Of a DNA stretch of 64,000 nt, positions 1 to 8,179 are shown piece after piece. The notes beneath the pieces were generated by a model, which did not search any database, was not told the DNA's origin, and saw nothing but the letters and a program-made list of their open reading frames with translations. A program made the translations under genes and the position numbers. The DNA comes from Pseudomonadota bacterium (lineage in GTDB: Bacteria > Desulfobacterota > Desulfobulbia > Desulfobulbales > Desulfocapsaceae): NCBI GenBank assembly GCA_023412495.1, contig JAEYNP010000013.1:134304-198303 (forward strand), written 5' to 3'. Position 1 is the stretch's first letter. Each line of letters opens with the position of its first letter.

Positions 1-157
1 GCTCGCATTAGACAAGACCTTGCGGCAGCACTGTCTTCTTCCACATCTAAAACACAAATTCGAAAGCAGCGAACATGATTCAATAAATGTCAATGTAAAA
101 TCCACAGCATCTGTATAAACGGAAATACAATCCATGTACTTCTGGAGATGTACGACC

Positions 158-799
158 ATGGAAGCTGAGATTAAAGAAAATAAAATCGAAATCGCCCAGG
201 CAATCCTCCTGTCTGCCGTGGTGGTGGCCACAGCCTGGTGCAGTTATCAGGCTGGACTGTGGAGTGGGAAGCAGAGCTTCAGCATAGCCAATTCATACGC
301 TATAGGTCGTATAGCTACCGAAAAGCAGTTGGTCGCCGAGAACAGCATGATAGTTGACAGCATTTCGGTTCTGAACTTTGCGACCGCAATCATCGAAAAA
401 AATGTTGAGGTTGCAAATTTCCATCTCCAGCATGTGCGCCCGGAGCTTCGCGAGCTATTGGAAGCATGGCTGGCGACCGATCCGCTCGAGAACCCTGATG
501 CCCCGCCTCACCCGCTCGCCATGCCCGAATACACCGAGAAAATTGCGCCAAGCTACACAAAAGAGGCGGAGCAGATGAGGAAGGAAGCGGAGATGAGAAT
601 GGATGACGCCTACTATGCGAAGCGCATTTCATCCGATTATGTGTTCATGACTGTGCTTTTCTCCATTGTTCTTTTCATCGGTGGCATCCTCTCGAAGATC
701 GCCTCACTGAAAGTGCGATTTTTTCTCCTTGGCATGGATTATGTCGTGGCGATTGTGACTTTAGTTTGGCTGCTGACGCTACCGCTATCGCAAATGTAA
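158..799 (+). CDS. Membrane protein of unknown function
   Basis: A 213-residue membrane protein. A first hydrophobic segment lies near residues 12-30, a soluble middle follows, and two more hydrophobic segments lie near the C terminus. The middle holds a conserved-looking block (AWLATDPLENPDAPPHP, then AMPEY) that I recall from uncharacterised bacterial membrane proteins, but I cannot assign a function. The ATG at 158 is preferred to the in-frame ATG at 134 because GGAG lies about 11 bases before it and the predicted protein then begins directly with a short charged stretch and a membrane segment. No operon partner is obvious, since a repeat element separates it from the next gene. Confidence 0.7.
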   Translation: MEAEIKENKIEIAQAILLSAVVVATAWCSYQAGLWSGKQSFSIANSYAIGRIATEKQLVAENSMIVDSISVLNFATAIIEKNVEVANFHLQHVRPELRELLEAWLATDPLENPDAPPHPLAMPEYTEKIAPSYTKEAEQMRKEAEMRMDDAYYAKRISSDYVFMTVLFSIVLFIGGILSKIASLKVRFFLLGMDYVVAIVTLVWLLTLPLSQM

Positions 800-852
800 A
801 CCGCATGGAGGCAACCGCCTGCAACCAGGCGAAACTTAAACAGCTGCAAATT

Positions 853-957
853 AGGACCATAGAAATTCATTTTTGAAAAATTTGGGGTACTGAAAAGAGT
901 CCCCTCTGTAGTGGGAGGGGAAATAACCCTTGGGTTGCGGGCGCCAGCCCGCATTAA
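853..957 (+). repeat. Multi-hairpin intergenic repeat, degenerate copy 1
   Basis: A weathered copy of the repeat family found in many gaps of this window. The first hairpin is degenerate, but the 3' modules are clear: a CCCCTC..GAGGGG stem, then CCCTTGGGTTGCGGGC, then GCCAGCCCGCATTAA. It ends just before the ribosome binding site of the patatin gene. Confidence 0.75.
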
Positions 958-982
958 AAGTCAGGAAAGGGGGAGGCTCAGA

Positions 983-1981
983 ATGAAACTGATAGAACTC
1001 GCACTGCAGGGCGGAGGTTCTCACGGCGCCTTTACCTGGGGAGTACTCGACTACCTGCTCGGGGATGATCGGGTCCGGATCGAAGGGATCTGCGGCACCA
1101 GTGCCGGCGCGATGAACGCGGTCGCATTGGCAGACGGCTTGGACCGCGGTGGCAGGAGAGGCGCCCAGGAGGCCCTCCATAACTTCTGGCAAGCGATCAG
1201 CGACTCGGCGAGGTTTTCGCCTTTCCAGCGGACACCGCTGGATCGAGTACTCGGGCGCTGGACGCTCGATTACTCGCCGGGATTCATCTTCTTCGACCTT
1301 TTGTCGCGAATGGTCTCACCTTACGAGATCAATCCTATGGATTTCAATCCGCTTCGACTGCAGCTTGACGCGCTGATCGATTTCGAACATGTGCGGCACG
1401 CTGAGGGAATCAAGCTGTTCGTCGCCGCCACCAATGTGCGGACCGGCAAGCTGAAGATTTTTCGCCGCGAGGAAATGACCGTGGACATGGTGCTGGCGTC
1501 CGCCTGCCTGCCTTTCATGTTTCAGGCCGTGCAAATCGATGGCGAAGCCTACTGGGACGGTGGTTATATGGGTAACCCGGCTCTGTTTCCACTGATCGAC
1601 GAAGTCGGGGGGCAGGACATCATCGTCGTGCAGATCAACCCCATACATCGCGAGGAACTCCCGCGCAAGGCCTCGGAAATACTCAATCGCATCAACGAGA
1701 TCTCATTCAATGCCTCGCTGATCAAGGAAGCTCGGACCATTGCCAAGTTGAAGGAAGCGACAAAAGACCTGAAGGAAAAGCCCTTCAAGGAGGTTTTCTT
1801 CCACCGTATCAATGCCGATGCGGAACTCAAGGAACTCAGTGTTTCCAGCAAGCTCAACGCCGAGTGGGAATTCCTGAAGCACCTGCACGACGTGGGCTAC
1901 AACACCGCGGAAGCCTGGCTGAACGAAAACTTCGATGCCCTGGGAAGCCGGACGACAGTTGACATCGACACTGTGTATTGA
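983..1981 (+). CDS. Patatin-like phospholipase
   Basis: A 332-residue patatin-family serine hydrolase, expected to cleave acyl chains from phospholipids or other lipids. The oxyanion-hole motif GGGSHGAF lies near the N terminus, the nucleophile elbow GTSAG (GxSxG) lies near residue 40, and the dyad aspartate is in DGGYMGNPAL near residue 196. These are the three diagnostic parts of the family. The ATG at 983 is chosen over upstream in-frame starts because GGGAGG lies 7-12 bases before it and the conserved core begins a few residues later. No signal peptide is visible, so it is probably cytoplasmic. The following channel gene begins about 70 bases downstream on the same strand. Confidence 0.9.
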   Translation: MKLIELALQGGGSHGAFTWGVLDYLLGDDRVRIEGICGTSAGAMNAVALADGLDRGGRRGAQEALHNFWQAISDSARFSPFQRTPLDRVLGRWTLDYSPGFIFFDLLSRMVSPYEINPMDFNPLRLQLDALIDFEHVRHAEGIKLFVAATNVRTGKLKIFRREEMTVDMVLASACLPFMFQAVQIDGEAYWDGGYMGNPALFPLIDEVGGQDIIVVQINPIHREELPRKASEILNRINEISFNASLIKEARTIAKLKEATKDLKEKPFKEVFFHRINADAELKELSVSSKLNAEWEFLKHLHDVGYNTAEAWLNENFDALGSRTTVDIDTVY

Positions 1982-2050
1982 TGAGGCATTCGTTTTCACC
2001 CCACTCATCGCTGCTGCATGGCAACCGCCGATCCGATTCGTGGAGTTGTG

Positions 2051-3493
2051 ATGCAAGTGCTAAGCATACGATATTGCCTGGTTTCAATATCAATCCTCTC
2101 GCTGATATGGATCGCATTTTCCCACAATACCGCTCTCTGCTACGCTCAAACTGCTGCCCCACCCGGCTCGACAGAGCCGGGTGAAAAGCCTCTCAAGCGT
2201 GAGATTCCCCTCGAACCCGCTCCGGATGAGGCGCTACAGGCACGTCTTCGTGCGGTTTTTTCCAGTATCCAGGAATTCCGCAAGATTGAACCGGATGTCG
2301 TCAGCGGTGTCGTAACCCTTCGAGGCTCGACCTCCAGCGCCTTGCTGGGGAAGGAGGCGGCGCATCTGGCATCTCAATTCGAAGGTGTGGTGTATGTTCA
2401 GAATAAGCTTGAGCAAGAAATCGAGGTGGAACCTCGCCTTTACAGTATTATCAGGAAAGCTGAAAAATTTGCCGGCAGGTTTGCCAATGGGCTGCCTTTG
2501 ATCCTGATGGCGATTCTCAATTTGCTGTTCTTCTGGCTTCTCTCCAACCTGATTGGCCGATGGGACTGGCCTTATCGTCGACTTGGCATAAACGTACTCC
2601 TTACCGGCGTAATCCGCCAATTTCTCAAATCGCTGATAATTTTGGCGGGTCTGCTCATTGCCTTCGACATCCTGGACTTGACGGCCCTGATGGGAGCGGT
2701 AATCGGAACCGCGGGGGTATTGGGAATAGCCATCGGCTTTGCCTTTCGCGACATCGTAGAGAACTACATTTCAGGCTTATTGCTCAGCTTCCACAGCCCC
2801 TTTTTTGTGAACGACCTGGTGCTCGTCGGTTCACAGGAGGGAAAAGTGGTGCGCATGACCGCAAGAGAGATCATCCTCTTAACCCTTGACGGCAATCAGG
2901 TCCGTGTACCCAATGCCACAGTCTTCAAAAGCACGATCCGTAATTACACCCGCAATCCCTTACGCAGGTTCGACTTTTCCATCGGGGTCGGCATGGAAGA
3001 GGACATGCTTTTCGTGCAGGAAGTCGCACGCCGGACCCTGGCGGCAATGGAAGGCGTTCTCAAAGAGCCGGCTCCCTTTATGCTCGTGGAGGAAATAGGT
3101 GGATACAGCGTTAACGTGCGCTTCTTCGGCTGGGTCGACCAGAGGAGGTCCGATTGGTTCAAAGCCAGAAGCCAGGCAATACGCCTGGTCAAAAAAGCAC
3201 TCGATTATAATGGCATCTACATGCCGAACGCAACCTATGCTCTGCATATTCAAAAATTCAAGTCGATAGCACCCAAGGAGGCCGTGCCCGAAGGGCGGAC
3301 GGGAAAAAAGCCCGAATCTTTGAAGCCGGAACCAGTGACAGGTTCCATCGAACAGGAAGCCCGGAGCGCCGATGTATCCGTGGACAGATACCTTGACAAG
3401 GCGGTCGAGGAAGATCTCGCCATTTCCAAAGAGGGGAATCTCTTGCCCGACGGTGCCCCCGCATCTTCTCCGGTCAAGCGCACTACCGAATGA
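2051..3493 (+). CDS. MscS-family mechanosensitive channel with N-terminal BON domain
   Basis: A 480-residue small-conductance mechanosensitive channel homologue. An N-terminal signal-like hydrophobic segment is followed by a BON-like domain (about residues 45-135), which in other proteins binds membranes or phospholipid. Two or three transmembrane segments follow, then the pore-lining helix rich in Gly and Ala (GTAGVLGIAIGFAF), the MscS beta domain (NDLVLV, VRVPNATVF) and a C-terminal domain. The tail of about 90 residues is charged and probably disordered. Such channels release solutes on hypo-osmotic shock. The ATG at 2051 follows a GGAG at 2042-2045 and begins the signal-like sequence directly; an in-frame ATG at 2018 is possible. 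Confidence 0.9.
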   Translation: MQVLSIRYCLVSISILSLIWIAFSHNTALCYAQTAAPPGSTEPGEKPLKREIPLEPAPDEALQARLRAVFSSIQEFRKIEPDVVSGVVTLRGSTSSALLGKEAAHLASQFEGVVYVQNKLEQEIEVEPRLYSIIRKAEKFAGRFANGLPLILMAILNLLFFWLLSNLIGRWDWPYRRLGINVLLTGVIRQFLKSLIILAGLLIAFDILDLTALMGAVIGTAGVLGIAIGFAFRDIVENYISGLLLSFHSPFFVNDLVLVGSQEGKVVRMTAREIILLTLDGNQVRVPNATVFKSTIRNYTRNPLRRFDFSIGVGMEEDMLFVQEVARRTLAAMEGVLKEPAPFMLVEEIGGYSVNVRFFGWVDQRRSDWFKARSQAIRLVKKALDYNGIYMPNATYALHIQKFKSIAPKEAVPEGRTGKKPESLKPEPVTGSIEQEARSADVSVDRYLDKAVEEDLAISKEGNLLPDGAPASSPVKRTTE

Positions 3494-3601
3494 ACCCCGG
3501 GATTTCCACTGGTTTGAGCGAAGGCGAGGATTGCTAAAAGCTGTTTTGGGACTCCCGTTATTTTCCCGTTTGTCGACGAATCCGTGAAACCTGAGGACGC
3601 T

Positions 3602-4090
3602 GTGAAGACTCTACGATTCCTGACGATCATGCTGACATCGCTCAGCCTGAGCGCCGCATTTGCCCATCTTTTGGAGATGCCGGCCAAGCTTAACTATGAC
3701 GGTGCGCTGTGGCTGCACCTCCTGCAGACTCTCTATCCCGCGTATGGGATGGTTTCCGGAGTTTGCGAGATAGCGGCGGTTGTTGCCGCTTTGGTGCTCG
3801 TGGTTGCTATCCGCAAGTGCCGGAGGGCTTTTTCTTGGACGGCGGTTGCCGCTGCATGCCTTGTCGTCACGCACGCGATCTTCTGGATCTGGGTCTCCCC
3901 GGTGAATGCTGCGCTGGTACCCCTGTCACCCGAAACGCTGCCTACCGATTGGGCGCGTTTGCGGGACCAGTGGGAGCTTGCGCACGCCTCGCGGGCGATT
4001 CTTCAGATTGTGGCGCTTGCGGCCTTGGTGATTTCCATTCTTGCCGAACTTCCACCATCCGCGGGCCAGTCAGAGGAAAAATCCGGTTGA
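3602..4090 (+). CDS. Small integral membrane protein, DUF1772-like
   Basis: A 162-residue protein with about four hydrophobic segments. Its C-terminal half carries a pattern with N, W, R, WE, H and R (LRDQWELAHASRAI) that resembles the DUF1772/anthrone-oxygenase-like membrane family, in which no bacterial function is firmly established. The GTG at 3602 is chosen because GAGGA at 3592-3596 is well placed; an alternative GTG exists at 3584. The family assignment is tentative and rests on pattern only. Confidence 0.7.
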   Translation: MKTLRFLTIMLTSLSLSAAFAHLLEMPAKLNYDGALWLHLLQTLYPAYGMVSGVCEIAAVVAALVLVVAIRKCRRAFSWTAVAAACLVVTHAIFWIWVSPVNAALVPLSPETLPTDWARLRDQWELAHASRAILQIVALAALVISILAELPPSAGQSEEKSG

Positions 4091-4198
4091 GTCGAATGCT
4101 CAATTTTCGTTGGGCGTTCTGTTCGTGTATGTTGTCGTCAGAGGATGAAAGAACCGAAGCCTTTTTTACCCCGGGAACCACCTTGAAGGAAAAAAACC

Positions 4199-4759
4199 AT
4201 GAGGCAGCTTGCGGCAATTATACTGGCGGCTCTCAGCATGTGCTCAGGCGTCGCATTTGCGGGGACCGTTGCCCCTGAACCCATTCTCCCGGATACGCTC
4301 CGCTGGGGGAGTCCGCCGAACCTGCCGGGCCTGCAGGCGGCATGGGTAGTCGGGGCCGAGCAGAAGCCGGGGCATTACATGCTTCGGGTCAAGCTTGCAT
4401 CGGGAGCGAGGATACCTCCACACACCCATCCGGATGAGCGTATCACCACCGTGCTTGCGGGCACAGTCCATGTCGGATTCGACGAGAATTTCCACGAGGT
4501 CGGGGGCGTCGCCGTTCCTGCCGGTGGTGTGTACGTAACCCCCGCCAACGTTCCCCATTACGTCTGGGCCAAGGAGGGGGATGTGATGTACCAGGAGTCC
4601 GGGATGGGCCCCACAGGCACATCCTTCATCGAAGCGATAAAGATCTCGCAGTCCTACGAGATGCCGAGCATCAGGGCGCAGAAAGCCGCGATCGCCACCA
4701 TGGCCGACCACTCCCTCGCCGTGACAGGACGGCAGGGGATGGTTCTCTCCGTCCCGTAG
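4199..4759 (+). CDS. Secreted cupin-domain protein
   Basis: A 186-residue protein with a clear signal peptide (cleavage near residue 21, after AFAG) and a single cupin barrel. The metal-binding motif PHTHPDERITTVLAG (H, H, E) and the second histidine in NVPHYVW are present, so it probably binds a metal ion in the periplasm. The ligand or reaction is unknown. Its last 106 bases overlap the end of the convergent bioN gene, so its final 35 residues are encoded antisense to the BioN C terminus. The terminal sequence after EAIKIS may therefore be recently acquired or poorly constrained. Confidence 0.85.
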   Translation: MRQLAAIILAALSMCSGVAFAGTVAPEPILPDTLRWGSPPNLPGLQAAWVVGAEQKPGHYMLRVKLASGARIPPHTHPDERITTVLAGTVHVGFDENFHEVGGVAVPAGGVYVTPANVPHYVWAKEGDVMYQESGMGPTGTSFIEAIKISQSYEMPSIRAQKAAIATMADHSLAVTGRQGMVLSVP

Positions 4760-5409
4760 CAGCGGGCTTCCATCGCCGAGGCCAGCCGGTCGGCAGTGAT
4801 GAAGGTCCGGCGCAGCAGGGGCATGCAGAGCGTGGTGATGCGCCTGAGCGGATTTTTACAGTTTTCGATGGATCTGGCCCGCAGGGCCTCCTGCTGCTCC
4901 GCCGACTGGGACAGGATGACCGGAATGAAGCGCACCAGCAGGCCGATCATCGTCGCCGCCTGGCGATGGGGGATGAAGGGGATCGGCCGCAGCAACCATT
5001 CGACCGCCGTGCGGATGTCCGAGGGCCGGGTGGTGAAGGTGACCAAGAGGCCGAAGAGGGTGACGACCAGCAGCCGGCCGGCCGCAAGCAGTCCGACATG
5101 GACGCCCTGTCGGCTGGCCGGCAGCCAGGGTAGGTCGGAAATCAAATCGCCCGGCGTCGTCAAGGCCCTCGCGAGAAAAACGCAGGCGAGCAGGACGAGG
5201 TACCACTTCATCCCGAGGAAACAGCGCCAGGGCGAACAGCGGGCGAGAGCCAGCAGGCAGAGTGCGGCGAGAAAGGCGAGAACAAGGCCCGGGAGCCCCG
5301 CGTACAGGCCGGCCATGCTGATGAACACCAGGGCCGCCAGCTTAACCCTGGCGTCGAGCCCGTGCAGGACGGTGCGTCCCGACCGGAAGCCGAAGGCTAT
5401 CGCAGCCAC
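4654..5409 (-). CDS. bioN: Biotin ECF transporter transmembrane component BioN (EcfT)
   Basis: A 251-residue EcfT/CbiQ-type membrane subunit of an energy-coupling factor transporter. It has several hydrophobic segments and two of the charged A-x-x-x-R motifs that couple to the ATPase (one near EALRARSIE, one in ASAMEARCYG). It overlaps bioM by 13 bases and is the last gene of birA-bioY-bioM-bioN, so biotin is the likely substrate. The C terminus (VTAREWSAMVAIAAFCALML) looks like a genuine EcfT end although it is antisense to the cupin gene. Confidence 0.92.
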   Translation of the reverse strand: MAAIAFGFRSGRTVLHGLDARVKLAALVFISMAGLYAGLPGLVLAFLAALCLLALARCSPWRCFLGMKWYLVLLACVFLARALTTPGDLISDLPWLPASRQGVHVGLLAAGRLLVVTLFGLLVTFTTRPSDIRTAVEWLLRPIPFIPHRQAATMIGLLVRFIPVILSQSAEQQEALRARSIENCKNPLRRITTLCMPLLRRTFITADRLASAMEARCYGTERTIPCRPVTAREWSAMVAIAAFCALMLGIS

Positions 5410-6146
5410 GATTCGACCGTGCCTCCCAGGCGAACGGCGGCGGGGATGCGGACCCCGTGGGTTTCGGCCTCGAGCACTACGGCCTCCGGCGGGCCGTCGG
5501 CGGCAATCCGCCCCTCCCGCATGATGATCAGCCGCCCGGCATGGGCCAGCACCTTTTCCAGGTCGTGAACGCAGACGACGATGGTCTTGCCGCTCCCGTG
5601 CAGGGCGACAAGCTGGGCCAGGATGCGGCGGACCCCGTCGTAATCGAGATTGGCGAAGGGTTCGTCGAGCATGATCACCTCCGGCTCCATGGCCAGGACG
5701 CCTGCAATCGCCAGGCGGCGCTTCTCACCGCCGGACAGCAGGTGCGGGCTGCGGTCCGCCATCGCCGCAAGCCCCACCAGTTCCAGGGCGCGCAGGGCGC
5801 ACGCCTTAATCCTTTCGGCCGGCCAGTTGAGGTTTTCCGGCCCGAACGCGGCATCGTCGTAGACCGTTTCGCCGACGATCTGGCTGTCGGCATCCTGGAA
5901 CACCAGGCCCACCGTCCGCCGGGCGTGCAGCGGATCCTGCCGCACCGGCACGCCGCCGACGCTGACCGTCCCGGCATGCGGGGCGAGCAGGCCGTTGCAG
6001 TGCTTGAGGAGCGTCGATTTCCCGGCGCCGTTCGCGCCGGCGAGCACCACGAAGGAGCCGCGGGCGATTGTCAGATCGATCCCGTCGAGGCTCGTCCGCC
6101 CGTCCGGGTAACAGTGGCGCAGGCCGCGGATCTCGATGATGTTCAT
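5397..6146 (-). CDS. bioM: Biotin ECF transporter ATP-binding protein BioM
   Basis: A 249-residue ABC ATPase of the CbiO/EcfA type. Walker A is GANGAGKSTLL, the signature is LSGGEKRRLAI, and Walker B is VIMLDEPFANLD, followed by a switch histidine in CVHDLEK. It energises the BioY/BioN membrane module for high-affinity biotin uptake. It begins 14 bases after bioY ends and overlaps bioN, so it is co-transcribed and probably translationally coupled to bioN. Confidence 0.93.
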   Translation of the reverse strand: MNIIEIRGLRHCYPDGRTSLDGIDLTIARGSFVVLAGANGAGKSTLLKHCNGLLAPHAGTVSVGGVPVRQDPLHARRTVGLVFQDADSQIVGETVYDDAAFGPENLNWPAERIKACALRALELVGLAAMADRSPHLLSGGEKRRLAIAGVLAMEPEVIMLDEPFANLDYDGVRRILAQLVALHGSGKTIVVCVHDLEKVLAHAGRLIIMREGRIAADGPPEAVVLEAETHGVRIPAAVRLGGTVESWLR

Positions 6147-6159
6147 GGAAATGAAAACG

Positions 6160-6720
6160 TTATTTTGCCGATGATTCGACCGGCAGGCGCGAGCCGTGGA
6201 GCAGCGGCCGGACGCTCTTGACGATCACATAGGCGGCGGCGATCTTCAGCAGGTCGCCGATCACGAAGGGATACATGCCGACCGCCAGGGCCTTGCCGTA
6301 ACTGAAGCCCAGCATCGTCTTCAGCCAGGGCACGCCGACGGCATAGATGACCAGGCTGCCGATCACCATCCCGGCGATCTCCGCGACAGGCCGCCGTCCG
6401 GACACCTCGGAGATCTTGCCGACCACAAAGGCGCAGGCGAGAAAACCGAAGAGATAGCCGCCCCGGGGGCCGAACAGGTGACCAAGGCCTCCGCCTCCGC
6501 CGGCGAATACCGGCAGTCCGCAGGCCCCCGCCAGCAGGTAAACGGCGACGCCGGCGCTGCCCCATTTGCTGCCGAGCAGCAGGGCCGCCACCAGGACGAA
6601 GAGATTCTGCAGGACGATGGGCACCGGTCCGATGGGGATGGCGAGGTAGCCGCCAACGGCGATCAACGCCGCCATCAGCGATGCCAGTACGAGCTTGTGA
6701 AGATCCGGGTGGTTGTTCAT
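6160..6720 (-). CDS. bioY: Biotin-binding S component BioY
   Basis: A 186-residue membrane protein of the BioY family, the substrate-capture subunit of the biotin ECF transporter. It has about six hydrophobic segments, the family-typical PIGPVPIVLQNLFV, the glycine-rich GGGGGLGHLFGPRGGYLFGF block and a conserved C-terminal YPFVIGDLLKI. With BioM and BioN it forms a complete importer. It starts about 57 bases downstream of birA on the same strand. Confidence 0.95.
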   Translation of the reverse strand: MNNHPDLHKLVLASLMAALIAVGGYLAIPIGPVPIVLQNLFVLVAALLLGSKWGSAGVAVYLLAGACGLPVFAGGGGGLGHLFGPRGGYLFGFLACAFVVGKISEVSGRRPVAEIAGMVIGSLVIYAVGVPWLKTMLGFSYGKALAVGMYPFVIGDLLKIAAAYVIVKSVRPLLHGSRLPVESSAK

Positions 6721-6776
6721 TGTACGCCTCTATTTGTTCATTATTTAATTTCGGCAAGGGAGCCCCTTGCCGCAGA

Positions 6777-7697
6777 TCACGAGTGGAAACAATCGCCGTA
6801 AAAAATGGTCTGCCGCACGCCGTCGGCCGTTTCGAGAATCAGTCCGCCGTCTTCGTCGATATCGACGGCCAGACCCTCATAGGTGTCGCGGACGGTGGCG
6901 ACTGTCACCCGCCGCCCCAGGGTGACGGTCCGGGCCTTCCAGGCCAGGGTGACCTCCTGGCGGGAAAATGCGGACATCCGCTTCTCGAAAAGATCGAGAA
7001 ATGTAGAGAGCACCCGGACGCGATCGACACTTCGGCCGGTGAGCTGCAGCGCTGAGACCGCCGGCTTGTCAACCTCCTCCGGCCGGTTGTTGAGATTGAC
7101 GCCGACGCCGATATTGATAAAGGTGATCTGGTCGGCCTCGAACTCCATCTGCGACAGGATGCCGGCTATCTTGCGCTCGTCAACCAGGACGTCGTTAGGC
7201 CATTTGACGCGGGCAACGATCCCGCAGCACTCCTCCAGGGCCAGGACCAGGTCGAGCGCCACGGCGAAATTGACCAGCGGAGCCTCCTTAGGAGTCAGCG
7301 ACGGCCTGAGCACCATGGAAAAATACAGCCCGCCCTTCTCCGACTGCCAGACCCGCTGCAGCCGGCCCCTTCCCTGTGTCTGGCGGTCGGTGATGACCAC
7401 CGTGTACGGCGGGCAGCCGGCGCGGGCCAGTTCCTTGGCCTGATTCATGGTCGAATCAAGTTCGGGATGGTAATGAATCAGGGAAGCGCGTTCTCCAAAC
7501 AGCCAGGGAAAGGGGATGTCCGGCGTCGCCATCAGGCGGTAACCTCTGGCTGTGGATTCGATCTCGACCCCGCTCTTCTTCAGCTGGTCGATATGTTTCC
7601 AGACCGCCACCCGCGAAACCTGCAATCGCCGGCCGATCTCCTCCCCCGAGATCGGCTCCGGGGCGTCTCGCAGTATTGCAATGATCTTATCCTTCAT
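6777..7697 (-). CDS. birA: Bifunctional biotin ligase / biotin operon repressor BirA
   Basis: A 306-residue group II biotin protein ligase. Residues 1-60 form a winged helix (GEEIGRRLQVSRVAVWKHI). The catalytic core follows with the biotinyl-AMP loop GRGRLQRVW (normally GRGRxGRxW) and the KWPNDVLVDERKIAGIL motif, then a small C-terminal SH3-like domain. It attaches biotin to carboxylase carrier proteins and, as biotinyl-AMP-bound dimer, represses biotin genes. It heads the bioYMN operon and a BirA-type operator lies just upstream, so it is probably autoregulated. Confidence 0.95.
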   Translation of the reverse strand: MKDKIIAILRDAPEPISGEEIGRRLQVSRVAVWKHIDQLKKSGVEIESTARGYRLMATPDIPFPWLFGERASLIHYHPELDSTMNQAKELARAGCPPYTVVITDRQTQGRGRLQRVWQSEKGGLYFSMVLRPSLTPKEAPLVNFAVALDLVLALEECCGIVARVKWPNDVLVDERKIAGILSQMEFEADQITFINIGVGVNLNNRPEEVDKPAVSALQLTGRSVDRVRVLSTFLDLFEKRMSAFSRQEVTLAWKARTVTLGRRVTVATVRDTYEGLAVDIDEDGGLILETADGVRQTIFYGDCFHS

Positions 7698-7729
7698 TTG
7701 TTCTCTTTATTTTAATATGTTAGAGCAAA

Positions 7730-7761
7730 TGGTTAACCATAAACTATTTACTGGTTAACAA
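7730..7761 (-). promoter_or_regulatory. birA operator: Predicted BirA operator
   Basis: TGGTTAACC, 14 bases, then GGTTAACAA form an inverted repeat. This matches the known BirA box pattern (TTGTNAACC, 14-16 bases, GGTTNACAA) with one mismatch in the left half. It lies about 33-64 bases before the birA start, the right place to control the whole birA-bioYMN transcript. Confidence 0.8.
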
Positions 7762-8179
7762 ACTTTCCATATGATTGTCAAGAAGGCTTTGTCATCGGGT
7801 GCATTTCATGCACCCTGCCCTCCTCAAAGTGTGGTCCAGGTTCGACCAGGTCTGACCTTGGGGATAAGAGAGTGTGCCGTCATGATTGGTAAGAAACTTG
7901 CAAACGGCAAAACGGGGACTTTCCCCGTAAAACAATTCCAAGTAGCATTTCAACAGGGATTCAATTCTCGAAGGGCTGGCGTGTCGCTTATCCACGGGGA
8001 AGGTCACGGAGTGCGCTCTGGAAAAGCCTTAGAAAACATTTCTTGTTTCTTTAGTACGTTAGCAATTCGTTTTTTGTTCTTGAAATGATCACGCGAAATT
8101 ATTTATCCAGCTCAGCTGTGTTAGAAAAGGTCTTATCGAGAGTACGGTCTCGGCAGATGCAGCCCCGGACAGGTTTGGC
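7762..8179. other. Gap between divergent birA and sensor kinase
   Basis: No convincing gene. It contains a perfect 8-base hairpin GGGTGCAT/ATGCACCC at 7797-7815 (similar wording recurs near 10340-10375), a second hairpin ACGGGG/CCCCGT at 7912-7928, and a degenerate fragment of the multi-hairpin repeat from about 8051. A weak sigma-54-like match (GG at 7888, GC at 7900) is present but could be chance. Confidence 0.5.

Noticed and set aside
7886..7903. Sigma-54-like element (TTGGTAAGAAACTTGCAA) before the Cache kinase
   Set aside because: Only TGG and TTGC match; a few such matches are expected by chance in 64 kb, and it is 277 bases from the gene.
7771..8088. 105-codon plus-strand frame between birA and the kinase
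   Set aside because: No ribosome site, no recognisable domain, and it spans hairpins and a repeat fragment.
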